The position numbers were made by a program, and so were the translations under genes. Shown here piece by piece: positions 17,040 through 25,406 of a stretch of 64,000 bases of DNA. Below the pieces are notes generated by a model, which worked only from the letters and a program-made list of their open reading frames with translations, searched no databases and was not told the DNA's origin. Each line of letters starts with the position of its first letter. Positions within the stretch are counted from its first letter, which is position 1. Source of the stretch: Massilia solisilvae (lineage in GTDB: Bacteria; Pseudomonadota; Gammaproteobacteria; Burkholderiales; Burkholderiaceae_D); assembly GCF_024753215.1 (NCBI RefSeq), contig NZ_JANUGV010000004.1, forward strand, positions 310,001 to 374,000, given 5' to 3'.

Positions 17040-18275
17040 ATGAAAGCTGTTGTATTTCACGACGTCGGCGACATCCGGCTCGAGGACGTGCCCGAGCCGA
17101 CGCTGCAGCAACCGACCGATGCGATCGTGCGCATCACCGTGAGCGCCATCTGCGGGACCGACCTGCATTTCGTGCGCGGCACCTTCAGTGGCATGCAAGA
17201 CGGCACCATCCTCGGTCACGAGGCTGTCGGCGTGGTGGAGCAGGTGGGCAAGTCGGTGCGCAACCTGGCCCCCGGCGACCGCGTGGTGATCCCGTCCACC
17301 ATTGCCTGCGGCTACTGCTCGTATTGCCGCGCGGGCTATTACGCCCAGTGCGACATCGCCAACCCGAACGGGCCGTCGGCTGGCACTGCGTTCTACGGCG
17401 GGCCGCCGCTGTCCGGCGCATTCAATGGCCTGCAGGCAGAAAAGGCGCGGATCCCGTTTGCCAGCATTAACCTGGTCAAGCTGCCGGACGACATCAGCGA
17501 CGACCAGGCGATCCTGCTGTCCGATATTTTCCCGACCGGCTATTTCGGCGCCGACCTTGCCCACATCAAGCCCGGACACACGGTCGTGGTGTTCGGCTGC
17601 GGGCCGGTCGGGCAGTTCGCCATTGCCTCGGCCAGGCTGATGGACGCAGGGCGGGTGCTGGCAGTGGACAACCTGCCGGACCGGCTGGAGATGGCGCGAC
17701 GGCAGGGCGCGGAGGTGATCAACTTTGACGAGGAGGATCCGGTGCAGGCCGTGCGCGACCTGACCGGCGGCATCGGCGCCGACTGCGCCATCGATGCGGT
17801 GGGCGTGGACGCCGAATGCGCGCACCACGGCCCAGCCGCGGCGAAGGCGCAGCAGCAGGCAGAAGCGTTCCGGCAGGAGGTGGCGAGCGTGGCGCCGGTG
17901 CAGCACCCGTCCGGGCAGAACTGGAAGCCGGGCGAAGCGCCGTCACAGGCCCAGCAATGGGCGATCGAGGCGCTGGCCAAGGCGGGCACGCTGGCGATCA
18001 TCGGCGTGTATCCTCCCAACGATTCCTCTTTCCCGATCGGCAAGGCCATGCTCAAGAACATCACGATCAAGATGGGAAACTGCAACCACCGGCGCTACAT
18101 CCCGCACCTGATCGAGCTGGTCAGGAGCGGCGGCTTCGACCCGGCCAGCGTCATCACCCAGCACGAGGCGATGACGTCGGCGATCGATGCCTACAAGGCG
18201 TTCGACGAGCGCCGCCCCGGATGGATGAAGGTCGAACTGGTCAACACGCGGCAGGGCCAGCAGTCCGCCCCGTAG
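17040..18275 (+). CDS. Zinc-dependent alcohol dehydrogenase, FDH-like
   Basis: 411-aa medium-chain dehydrogenase. The catalytic zinc site is Cys in ICGTDLH and His in GHEAVG. The structural zinc loop has four Cys (CGYCSYCRAGYYAQC), and the Rossmann motif is GCGPVG. An inserted helical stretch near residues 265-320 is typical of the glutathione-independent formaldehyde dehydrogenase-like subgroup. ATG 17040 has GGAAGGAGAAG just before it. A GH1-like gene starts 19 nt after the stop. Confidence 0.88.
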   Translation: MKAVVFHDVGDIRLEDVPEPTLQQPTDAIVRITVSAICGTDLHFVRGTFSGMQDGTILGHEAVGVVEQVGKSVRNLAPGDRVVIPSTIACGYCSYCRAGYYAQCDIANPNGPSAGTAFYGGPPLSGAFNGLQAEKARIPFASINLVKLPDDISDDQAILLSDIFPTGYFGADLAHIKPGHTVVVFGCGPVGQFAIASARLMDAGRVLAVDNLPDRLEMARRQGAEVINFDEEDPVQAVRDLTGGIGADCAIDAVGVDAECAHHGPAAAKAQQQAEAFRQEVASVAPVQHPSGQNWKPGEAPSQAQQWAIEALAKAGTLAIIGVYPPNDSSFPIGKAMLKNITIKMGNCNHRRYIPHLIELVRSGGFDPASVITQHEAMTSAIDAYKAFDERRPGWMKVELVNTRQGQQSAP

Positions 18276-18294
18276 CCAAGGCACGGCCAACCCC

Positions 18295-19434
18295 GTGTTC
18301 AAAAGCTTCTTCCAGGCCGGCTTCGAGTGCGCGACCGGCTACAACCGCGACGGCGAGTGGATCGACCTGATCGAGGACACCTGGCACCACCGCCACGTCG
18401 ATGAAGACTACCGGCGCCTGCGCGCGGTGGGCATCGCGACCGTGCGCGACGCGATCCGCTGGCCGCTGGTCGATCGCGGCGGCGGCCGCTTCGACTTTTC
18501 CACTGTGCGCACGCCGGTGGCGGCGGCGCTGCGCCACGGGATCGAAGTGGTCTGGGACCTGTTCCACTACGGCTATCCGGAAGGGACCGACCCGCTGGCC
18601 GACGACTTCGCCGAGCGCTTTGCCGCCTACTGCGGCGCGTGCGCGCGCTATCTGCGCCGCCGCCTGCCCGGCACGCTCTGGTTCACCCCGGTCAACGAGC
18701 CGTCCTACATGGCCTGGGCGGCGGGTGACGCGGCGCACTTCGCACCTCACCTGTGCGGGCGCGCCGGCGAACTCAAGGTGGCGCTGGTGGCGGCCGCGAT
18801 CCGCGGCATCGACGCCATTCGCGCCGAGGTGCCGGACGCGCGCTTCGTGCACGCCGACCCGATGTGCCGGGTGGTGCCGTGCGACGCCAGCGCGGCCGCC
18901 GCGGCGGCGGCGCGCCACTTCAACGAACGCGGCGTGTTCGAGGCACGCGACATGCTGGCCGGGCGCCTGCGCCCCGAGTTGGGCGGCAGCCCGGCGCACC
19001 TGGACGTGGTCGGCATCAACTACTACTGGAACTGCCAGTGGGTGCTGGGCGAGCAGGGCAGCTGGCTGGCGCCGGACGACGCGCGCCGGCGCCCGTTCCG
19101 CGAACTGGCGCTCGCCGCCTGGGAGCGCTATGGCCACGAGATCGTCATTTCGGAAACCTCGCACTGGGGCGAGCACCGCGCCGGCTGGCTCGACGAGCTG
19201 GCGGGCGAGGTGGAGTGGCTGCTGGCGCGCGGGGTGCCGCTGCGCGGGGTGTGCCTGTACCCGATCCTGGGCATGCGCGACTGGCACGCGCCGCGCGACT
19301 GGATGCCGATGGGCTTGTGGGACATCGACCATGCCGGCGGCATGGGGCGCGTGCTGCACCAGCCGATGTTCAAGGCGCTGCTGCGGGCGCAGCGGCGGCT
19401 GCGGCGCCACCTGCCGGCCAGCCGCCGCGCCTGA
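18295..19434 (+). CDS. GH1-like glycosidase (beta-glucosidase superfamily)
   Basis: 379-aa TIM-barrel protein without signal peptide. The acid/base candidate is Glu in TPVNEPSYM and the nucleophile candidate is Glu in VISETSHWG. In classical GH1 the latter reads TENG, so this is a divergent, short member (GH1 enzymes usually exceed 440 aa). GTG start at 18295. It lies directly behind the dehydrogenase, so they may act on a common sugar or glycoside, though no substrate can be named. Confidence 0.7.
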   Translation: MFKSFFQAGFECATGYNRDGEWIDLIEDTWHHRHVDEDYRRLRAVGIATVRDAIRWPLVDRGGGRFDFSTVRTPVAAALRHGIEVVWDLFHYGYPEGTDPLADDFAERFAAYCGACARYLRRRLPGTLWFTPVNEPSYMAWAAGDAAHFAPHLCGRAGELKVALVAAAIRGIDAIRAEVPDARFVHADPMCRVVPCDASAAAAAAARHFNERGVFEARDMLAGRLRPELGGSPAHLDVVGINYYWNCQWVLGEQGSWLAPDDARRRPFRELALAAWERYGHEIVISETSHWGEHRAGWLDELAGEVEWLLARGVPLRGVCLYPILGMRDWHAPRDWMPMGLWDIDHAGGMGRVLHQPMFKALLRAQRRLRRHLPASRRA

Positions 19435-19532
19435 GGCAGGCGCGGAACTGTCGCTCACCGGGCCTGCCTAATGAAACAGCGGACAGGCCGGGTCTCCTTT
19501 CCCGGCCGCGCTGATGTTGGCAGGCGGTCGAT

Positions 19533-20135
19533 ATGAACAGTTTTTATGTGCGTTCCTGGTGGGTGGCGGCGCTGCGCGGCGTGCTCGGCATCCTGTTTGG
19601 CGTGCTGGCCCTGATGTGGCCGGGCCTGACCCTGCTGACGCTGGTGGCCTTGTTTGCGGCCTACGCCATGCTCGGCGGGACCGCGTCGGTGATCGGCGCC
19701 ATCAGCCACCGCAAGGTGGATGACGACTGGTGGATCCCGCTGCTGCTCGGCTTGGTGAGCATCGGCGCGGCGGTGGTGGCGGTGGTCAATCCCGTGCTCA
19801 CCACGCTGGTACTGGTGATGGTGATCGCGGCCAACGCGCTGGTCTCCGGCGTGCTGGACATCGTGGCCGCCGCCCGGCTGCGGCGCGAGCTGCACGGCGA
19901 ATGGATGCTGGCCCTGTCGGGCATCGCCTCGGTCGTGTTCGGCGCGCTGGTGTTCCTGTATCCGCTTGCCGGCGCCATCGCCATGGTCTGGCTGATCAGC
20001 ATCTACGCGATCATCAACGGCGCCTTGCTGCTGTCGCTGGCCATCCGCGCCCGCACCGTTACCGCCCGCGCGCAAGCGCGCCCCGCGGTCGAGCGGCGCG
20101 TGCTGCCCGACCGGCGCATGGCCGGAGCACACTGA
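19533..20135 (+). CDS. HdeD-family membrane protein
   Basis: 200-aa inner-membrane protein with six hydrophobic segments in pairs (residues 8-175) and a basic tail. This matches the HdeD/DUF308 family, whose founding member is linked to acid resistance in E. coli. Short spacing to ppsA (13 nt) suggests co-transcription. Confidence 0.85.
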   Translation: MNSFYVRSWWVAALRGVLGILFGVLALMWPGLTLLTLVALFAAYAMLGGTASVIGAISHRKVDDDWWIPLLLGLVSIGAAVVAVVNPVLTTLVLVMVIAANALVSGVLDIVAAARLRRELHGEWMLALSGIASVVFGALVFLYPLAGAIAMVWLISIYAIINGALLLSLAIRARTVTARAQARPAVERRVLPDRRMAGAH

Positions 20136-20148
20136 AGCGGGGCCGGCC

Positions 20149-22578
20149 ATGGGCGCAGCGAGTGAGTTCATCCGCTGGTTTGCCGACCTTGGCGCTCAGG
20201 ACGTGCCGCTGGTGGGCGGCAAGAACGCGTCGCTGGGCGAGATGTACCGCGAGCTCTCCGCGCGCGGCGTGCGCGTGCCCAACGGGTTTGCCATCACGGC
20301 GGCGGCCTACCGCGCCGCGATGGAACAGGCGGGCGCGTGGCAGCCGCTGCACGCGGCGCTGGACGGGCTGGATGCGGCCAACGTGGACGACCTGGCGCGG
20401 CGCGCGCGCGCCGCGCGCGACATCGTGTACGGCGCCGCGCTGCCCGCGCAACTGGCCGAGCAGATCGTCCAGGCCTACCGGCGCCTGCGCGACGAGTACG
20501 GGCCCGAGCTCACTGTGGCCGTGCGCAGCTCCGCCACGGCCGAGGATTTGCCCACCGCAAGCTTCGCCGGCCAGCACGAGACCTACCTGAACATCGGCGG
20601 GGAAGGCGAGGTGCTCGACAGCGTGCGGCGCTGCTTCGCCAGCTTGTTCCAGGACCGGGCGATCGTGTACCGGATCGAGAACGGCTTCGACCACTTCAAG
20701 GTCTACCTGTCGGTGGGGATCATGAAGATGGTGCGCTCGGACCTTGCCTCGGCCGGCGTGATCTTCACGCTCGATACCGAGACCGGCTTTCGCGACGTGG
20801 TGTTCGTCACCGGCGCTTACGGGCTGGGCGAGAACGTGGTGCAGGGCACGGTCGATCCGGACGAGTTCTACGTGTTCAAACCGGCCTACCGCAAAGGCAA
20901 GCAGGCGGTGCTGCGGCGCAGCCTGGGCGGCAAGGAGGTGCGCATGGTGTATGCGCAGGGCGGGCGCACCACCACGCGTAACGTGCCCACTCCGCCGGCC
21001 GAGCGCGAGCGCTTCTGCCTGCCGGACGAAGACGTGCTGGAACTGGCCGGCGCCGCGCTGCGCATCGAGGACCACTACAGCGCCCGGGCCGGGCACCCGG
21101 TCCCGATGGACATCGAGTGGGCCAAGGATGGGGTGGACGGCAAGCTGTACATCGTGCAGGCGCGGCCCGAGACGGTCGCGTCGCGCAAGAGCGGCGCCGT
21201 GCTGGACGAGTACACGCTGGACGGGCACGCTGCGGTGCTGGCCAGCGGGCGCGCGGTGGGCGCCAAGGTGGCCTCGGGCCGTGCGCGCGTGATCCACAAT
21301 ATCGGCGAGCTGGGCACATTCAGGCCGGGCGAAATCCTGGTGGCGGACACCACCATGCCCGACTGGGGCACGGTGATGAAGACGGCGGCGGCCGTGGTCA
21401 CCAACCGCGGCGGGCGCACCTGCCACGCGGCCATCGTCGCGCGCGAGATCGGGGTGCCGGCGGTGGTCGGCTGCGGCAACGCCACCGAGTGCGTGCGCAC
21501 CGGCGCCGAGATCACGGTCTCGTGCGCGGAGGGCGACCTTGGCCACGTGTACGCGGGCATCCTGCCGTTCCATAAAACCAGCACCGACCTGTCGACCTTG
21601 CAGCTGCCGGCCACCCACATCATGGTCAACATCGGCAATCCGGACACCGCGTTCCAGACCCGCTTCCTGCCCAACGACGGCGTGGGCCTGGCGCGTATGG
21701 AATTCATCGTGGCCGAGCACATCAAGGTGCACCCGATGGCGCTGGCGCATCCGGAGCGGGTGGGCGACGCGCAGGTGCGCGCGCAGATCGCGCAGCTCAC
21801 GCGCGCCTGGCCGTCACCGCCTGAATACTTCGTGCGCCAGCTGGCCGAGGGCGTGGGCACGATCGCCGCCGCGTTCCATCCCAAGCCGGTTATCGTGCGC
21901 ATGTCCGACTTCAAGACCAACGAGTATGCGAGCCTGCTGGGCGGCCAGTGCTTCGAGCCGCACGAGGAAAACCCGATGCTGGGCTTTCGCGGCGCCGCGC
22001 GCTACACCCATCCGGCGTATGCGGAAGGGTTCGCGCTCGAGTGCGAGGCGATGCGGCGGGTGCGCGGGGAGATGGGGCTCTCCAACGTGCGCCTGATGAT
22101 CCCATTCTGCCGCCGGGTGCAGGAAGCCGAGGCGGTGATCGCGGCGCTGGGCGCACATGGCCTGGTGCGCGGGCAGGACGGTCTCGAGGTCTACGTGATG
22201 TGCGAGATCCCGAACAACGTGCTCCAGCTGGACGCCTTCGCCCGGCTGTTCGACGGCTTTTCGATCGGCTCCAACGACCTGACCCAGTTGACCCTGGGCG
22301 TGGACCGCGACTCGGACATCGTCGCCTTCGACTTCGACGAGCGCGACCCCGGCGTGCTCGGGCTGATCCGCATGACGATCGAGGGCGCGCGGCGCTGCGG
22401 GCGGCATGTCGGCATCTGCGGCCAGGCGCCGTCGGATTACCCGGAGGTGGCGCGCTACCTGGTCGAGCAGCGCATCGATTCGATCAGCCTGAATCCGGAC
22501 TCGGTGCTGCGCACGCTGCGTGAAGTGGCCGAGGTCGAGCGACGCCTCGGCATCGCAGCGCGCGCCGCGCAATCCTGA
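20149..22578 (+). CDS. ppsA: Phosphoenolpyruvate synthase
   Basis: Makes PEP from pyruvate and ATP, releasing AMP and phosphate, for gluconeogenesis. 809 aa in the normal order: N-terminal ATP-grasp domain (about 20-345, with AVRSSATAEDLPTASFAGQ), swivelling phospho-His domain with the catalytic His in GGRTCHAAIVARE (about 424), and C-terminal PEP/pyruvate barrel (about 480-800) with GSNDLTQLTLGVDRD. Full length with no disruption. Confidence 0.95.
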   Translation: MGAASEFIRWFADLGAQDVPLVGGKNASLGEMYRELSARGVRVPNGFAITAAAYRAAMEQAGAWQPLHAALDGLDAANVDDLARRARAARDIVYGAALPAQLAEQIVQAYRRLRDEYGPELTVAVRSSATAEDLPTASFAGQHETYLNIGGEGEVLDSVRRCFASLFQDRAIVYRIENGFDHFKVYLSVGIMKMVRSDLASAGVIFTLDTETGFRDVVFVTGAYGLGENVVQGTVDPDEFYVFKPAYRKGKQAVLRRSLGGKEVRMVYAQGGRTTTRNVPTPPAERERFCLPDEDVLELAGAALRIEDHYSARAGHPVPMDIEWAKDGVDGKLYIVQARPETVASRKSGAVLDEYTLDGHAAVLASGRAVGAKVASGRARVIHNIGELGTFRPGEILVADTTMPDWGTVMKTAAAVVTNRGGRTCHAAIVAREIGVPAVVGCGNATECVRTGAEITVSCAEGDLGHVYAGILPFHKTSTDLSTLQLPATHIMVNIGNPDTAFQTRFLPNDGVGLARMEFIVAEHIKVHPMALAHPERVGDAQVRAQIAQLTRAWPSPPEYFVRQLAEGVGTIAAAFHPKPVIVRMSDFKTNEYASLLGGQCFEPHEENPMLGFRGAARYTHPAYAEGFALECEAMRRVRGEMGLSNVRLMIPFCRRVQEAEAVIAALGAHGLVRGQDGLEVYVMCEIPNNVLQLDAFARLFDGFSIGSNDLTQLTLGVDRDSDIVAFDFDERDPGVLGLIRMTIEGARRCGRHVGICGQAPSDYPEVARYLVEQRIDSISLNPDSVLRTLREVAEVERRLGIAARAAQS

Positions 22579-22692
22579 GCCGGCCTTCGCGCCGCCGGGC
22601 GTGGCCGCGCACCATGGTATAGTCAGCCCGATCATGAACATCAACGGGCGGCGCCGGCGCGCGCGGCCAAAGCACAGGGAGCGGATGACGAG

Positions 22693-23796
22693 ATGCGGAT
22701 TGCGATCAGCACGGGCGGCGGCGATGCGCCGGGACTGAACGCCGTGATACGGGCGGTGGTACTGGCGGCCGAGCGCCAGGGGTGGGAATGCTGGGGCATC
22801 CGCGACGGCTACAACGGCCTGCTGGAGCCGGCGCAATGCCTGGGCGAGCCGGTCATGCGCCTGACGCCCGAGACGGTCTATGGCATCGGCGCGCTGGGCG
22901 GCACCATCCTGGGCAGCACCAACCGCGGCAACCCCTTGCGCTACCCGGTGCGCCATGCTGACGGCAGCATGGCCGAGGTTGACCGCGCGGATGAACTGAT
23001 CGGGCTGTTCCGCGCGCGCGGCTTCGACGCGCTGGTCTCGGTTGGCGGCGACGGCTCGATGGCCATTGCCGAGAGCCTGTGCCGCAAGGGCCTGACGGTG
23101 GTGGGCGTGCCCAAAACGATCGACAACGACCTTGACCACACCTACACCACCTTCGGCTTCGACACCGCGGTCGGCTTTGCCACCGAGTGCATCGACCGCT
23201 TGCACACCACGGCCTATAGCCAGCACCGGGTGATGGTGGTCGAGGTGATGGGCCGCTACGCCGGCTGGATCGCGCTGCACGCGGGGATGGCGGGCGGCGC
23301 CCACGCGATCCTGATCCCCGAGATTCCGTTCGATCTTGCCGTTGTGGCCGAGTCGATCGCGGCGCGCGATGCCGCCGGCCACCACCATTCGCTGGTCGTG
23401 GTGGCGGAAGGCGCGCAGGCGCTGGGCGGGCAGCGCGAACTGCTGGCGGCCGCCGGCGCCGGGCATGCGGAGCGGCTGGGCGGCATCGGCGCGCGCCTCG
23501 AGCATGAGCTGGCGGCGTTGACGGGCAAGGAATGCCGTGCCGTGGTGCTTGGCCACCTGCTGCGCGGCGGCAGCCCGTCGGCGTTCGACCGGGTGGTGGC
23601 ATCGCGCTTCGGCGCCGCGGCGGTGCGCGCGCTGGCGCAGGGCCAGTCCGGGGTGATGGTGGCGCTGGGCGGCAGCGAGATCGGCACCGTGCCGCTCTCC
23701 GAGGTGGCGGGACGCACCAGGCGCGTGCCGGTGGACAGCGATACCGTGGCCACCGCGCGTGAGCTCGGCATCTGCCTGGGCGACCGGGCTGCCTGA
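22693..23796 (+). CDS. pfk: 6-phosphofructokinase, group III-like
   Basis: Phosphorylates fructose 6-phosphate. 367 aa with start ISTGGGDAPGLN, GGDGS (about 116-120) and PKTIDND (about 138-144). The Gly in GGDG is typical of ATP users, whereas pyrophosphate users have Asp there. The Lys in PKTIDND is shared by pyrophosphate enzymes and group III ATP enzymes such as those of Streptomyces. ATP use is more likely. It is downstream of ppsA, with 114 nt between them that hold a possible -10 box (TATAGT near 22619). Confidence 0.88.
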   Translation: MRIAISTGGGDAPGLNAVIRAVVLAAERQGWECWGIRDGYNGLLEPAQCLGEPVMRLTPETVYGIGALGGTILGSTNRGNPLRYPVRHADGSMAEVDRADELIGLFRARGFDALVSVGGDGSMAIAESLCRKGLTVVGVPKTIDNDLDHTYTTFGFDTAVGFATECIDRLHTTAYSQHRVMVVEVMGRYAGWIALHAGMAGGAHAILIPEIPFDLAVVAESIAARDAAGHHHSLVVVAEGAQALGGQRELLAAAGAGHAERLGGIGARLEHELAALTGKECRAVVLGHLLRGGSPSAFDRVVASRFGAAAVRALAQGQSGVMVALGGSEIGTVPLSEVAGRTRRVPVDSDTVATARELGICLGDRAA

Positions 23797-23823
23797 GAGC
23801 GATCTTTCCGAGGGTTAACTTTT

Positions 23824-23925
23824 TTGTAATCCAGTTCTTACAACGCGGCAGCGCGCGTACCGATTTCCGCCCATGGATGGCCTCCGGATAATTGTTGCAA
23901 TTGTCTGAGAGGATTTTCGAAAATC
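23824..23925 (+). promoter_or_regulatory. Cluster of three palindromes ahead of the cyanophycin plus arm
   Basis: TTGTAA/TTACAA with an 8-nt spacer (23824-23843), AATTG-TTG-CAATT (23890-23902) and a perfect 14-bp palindrome GATTTTCGAAAATC (23912-23925). The last ends 12 nt before the HDO start. The stretch is AT-rich against a GC-rich background, as expected for a promoter with operators. Which regulator binds is unknown. Confidence 0.5.
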
Positions 23926-23937
23926 GAAACGCACGCC

Positions 23938-25380
23938 ATGAGTTCGCCCGCCGTTCTGGATGCATGCACCGCCGCGCCGCCGCCGCGCTGCGCGGGGTCC
24001 CCGCGTGCACGTCATCTGTACTTCAAGCTGATGTCCGACCCCGGCGCGGCGGCGGTCGCGGCGCAGGACTTCCTGCGCGAGCAGATCGACGCCGTGCGCG
24101 ATATCCCGGCCGACCTGCCCGATAATCCGGCCGCGCTGGCGGCCTGGATGCGGGACCGCGTGGGCGCCGTGGGCCTGCAATACCGCGACTACCTTGCCGG
24201 CCGCAAGAACGGCGCAGCGCGCCGCTATTTCGGCAGCCGCGCGCACGCGCTGTACTTCCTGAAGGGCGTGGCGCCCACCAAGCTGGTGGACGGCGCCTGG
24301 CTGTACGGCCTGCTGCGCCAATGGGCCAATCCCGATGTCCGCCCGCTGATCCGGACCTATCTGGAGGAGCTGGGCGACGGGGTGCCGGGAAAGAACCACG
24401 TCACGCTGTACCGCCAGCTGCTGGCTACGCACGGCTGCGAGGGTTGGGAGCAACTGCCCGCGCATCATTTCGTGCAGGGCGCGATTCAGCTCGCGCTGGC
24501 GCACAACGCCGAGCAGTTCCTGCCCGAGATCGTCGGCTACAACCTGGGCTACGAGCAGCTACCGTTGCACCTGCTGGTCAGCGCCTATGAGCTCAATGAA
24601 CTGGGCATCGACCCGTATTACTTCACGCTGCACGTCACGGTGGACAACGCGGCCAGCGGACATGCGCACAAGGCTGTGCAGGCGCTTGAACGGCTGCTGC
24701 CGCAGGTGGGCGACCGTGCCGCGTTCTGGCGCCGCGTGCTGGACGGCTACCGGCTCAACGAGCCCGGCGCCAGCACCACCTCGGTCATCGCGGAATTCGA
24801 CCTGACGGACGAGCTGGTGCGCATCCTGGCGGCGAAGAGCACCGTGGGCCGCAACCTGCACTCGGACTACTGCCGCGTGGCCGGCCGCCCGGTCAACGAC
24901 TGGCTGTCCGACCCGGCCCGGATTCCGGCCTTCCTGGCGGCGCTGCAGTCGGCAGGCTGGATCAGCCGTGGCGAGGATCCGGGCAACAGCCGGTTCTGGC
25001 GGCTGGTGAGCGGCGAGCGGGCCGAGATGTTCGGCGTCTTCACTGCCTACGAGCTGGAGGTGCTGCACGACTGGATCGCGGACGGCCAGGGCCAGGCTTC
25101 GCGCCGGGTGTTGAGCCACCGGGCGCGCCAGCGCACGCTCGACAACCTGGGCCAGCAGGAGACGCGTGGCCGGCAGCCCGAGCGCGGCCTGATCCGCCGC
25201 CACGCGCACGCGGACGAAGGCACGGACAACGAATTGCGCGTGCTCGAACAGCGCATCGCGGAGGCGGCGAACAAGCAGGAAGCGATGGAGGCGCTGCGTG
25301 AACTGATGGGGCCAGCGCTGCACCACACCGCGCCGGGCCTGATGGCCACCCGCATGTTCGCGCGCCTGCTCGACGCTTGA
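23938..25380 (+). CDS. Iron-containing redox enzyme, heme-oxygenase-like (HDO) fold
   Basis: 480-aa soluble protein of the 'iron-containing redox enzyme' (Haem_oxygenas_2) type. Candidate diiron ligands: E144 and H154 (EELGDGVPGKNH), E197 or E206 (LPEIVGYNLGYE), then H232-x3-D236 and H242 (LHVTVDNAASGH). The last motif is the family hallmark. It is longer than many family members, with a polar C-terminal part (about 320-480) including a basic, Gln-rich stretch. It lies 26 nt upstream of a cyanophycin synthetase paralogue, sharing its strand and probably its transcript. Related HDO enzymes oxidise amino acids or fatty acids. The substrate here is unknown. Confidence 0.75.
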   Translation: MSSPAVLDACTAAPPPRCAGSPRARHLYFKLMSDPGAAAVAAQDFLREQIDAVRDIPADLPDNPAALAAWMRDRVGAVGLQYRDYLAGRKNGAARRYFGSRAHALYFLKGVAPTKLVDGAWLYGLLRQWANPDVRPLIRTYLEELGDGVPGKNHVTLYRQLLATHGCEGWEQLPAHHFVQGAIQLALAHNAEQFLPEIVGYNLGYEQLPLHLLVSAYELNELGIDPYYFTLHVTVDNAASGHAHKAVQALERLLPQVGDRAAFWRRVLDGYRLNEPGASTTSVIAEFDLTDELVRILAAKSTVGRNLHSDYCRVAGRPVNDWLSDPARIPAFLAALQSAGWISRGEDPGNSRFWRLVSGERAEMFGVFTAYELEVLHDWIADGQGQASRRVLSHRARQRTLDNLGQQETRGRQPERGLIRRHAHADEGTDNELRVLEQRIAEAANKQEAMEALRELMGPALHHTAPGLMATRMFARLLDA

Positions 25381-25406
25381 GAACGCCCCAGATAAGGAAT
25401 ACCCAC

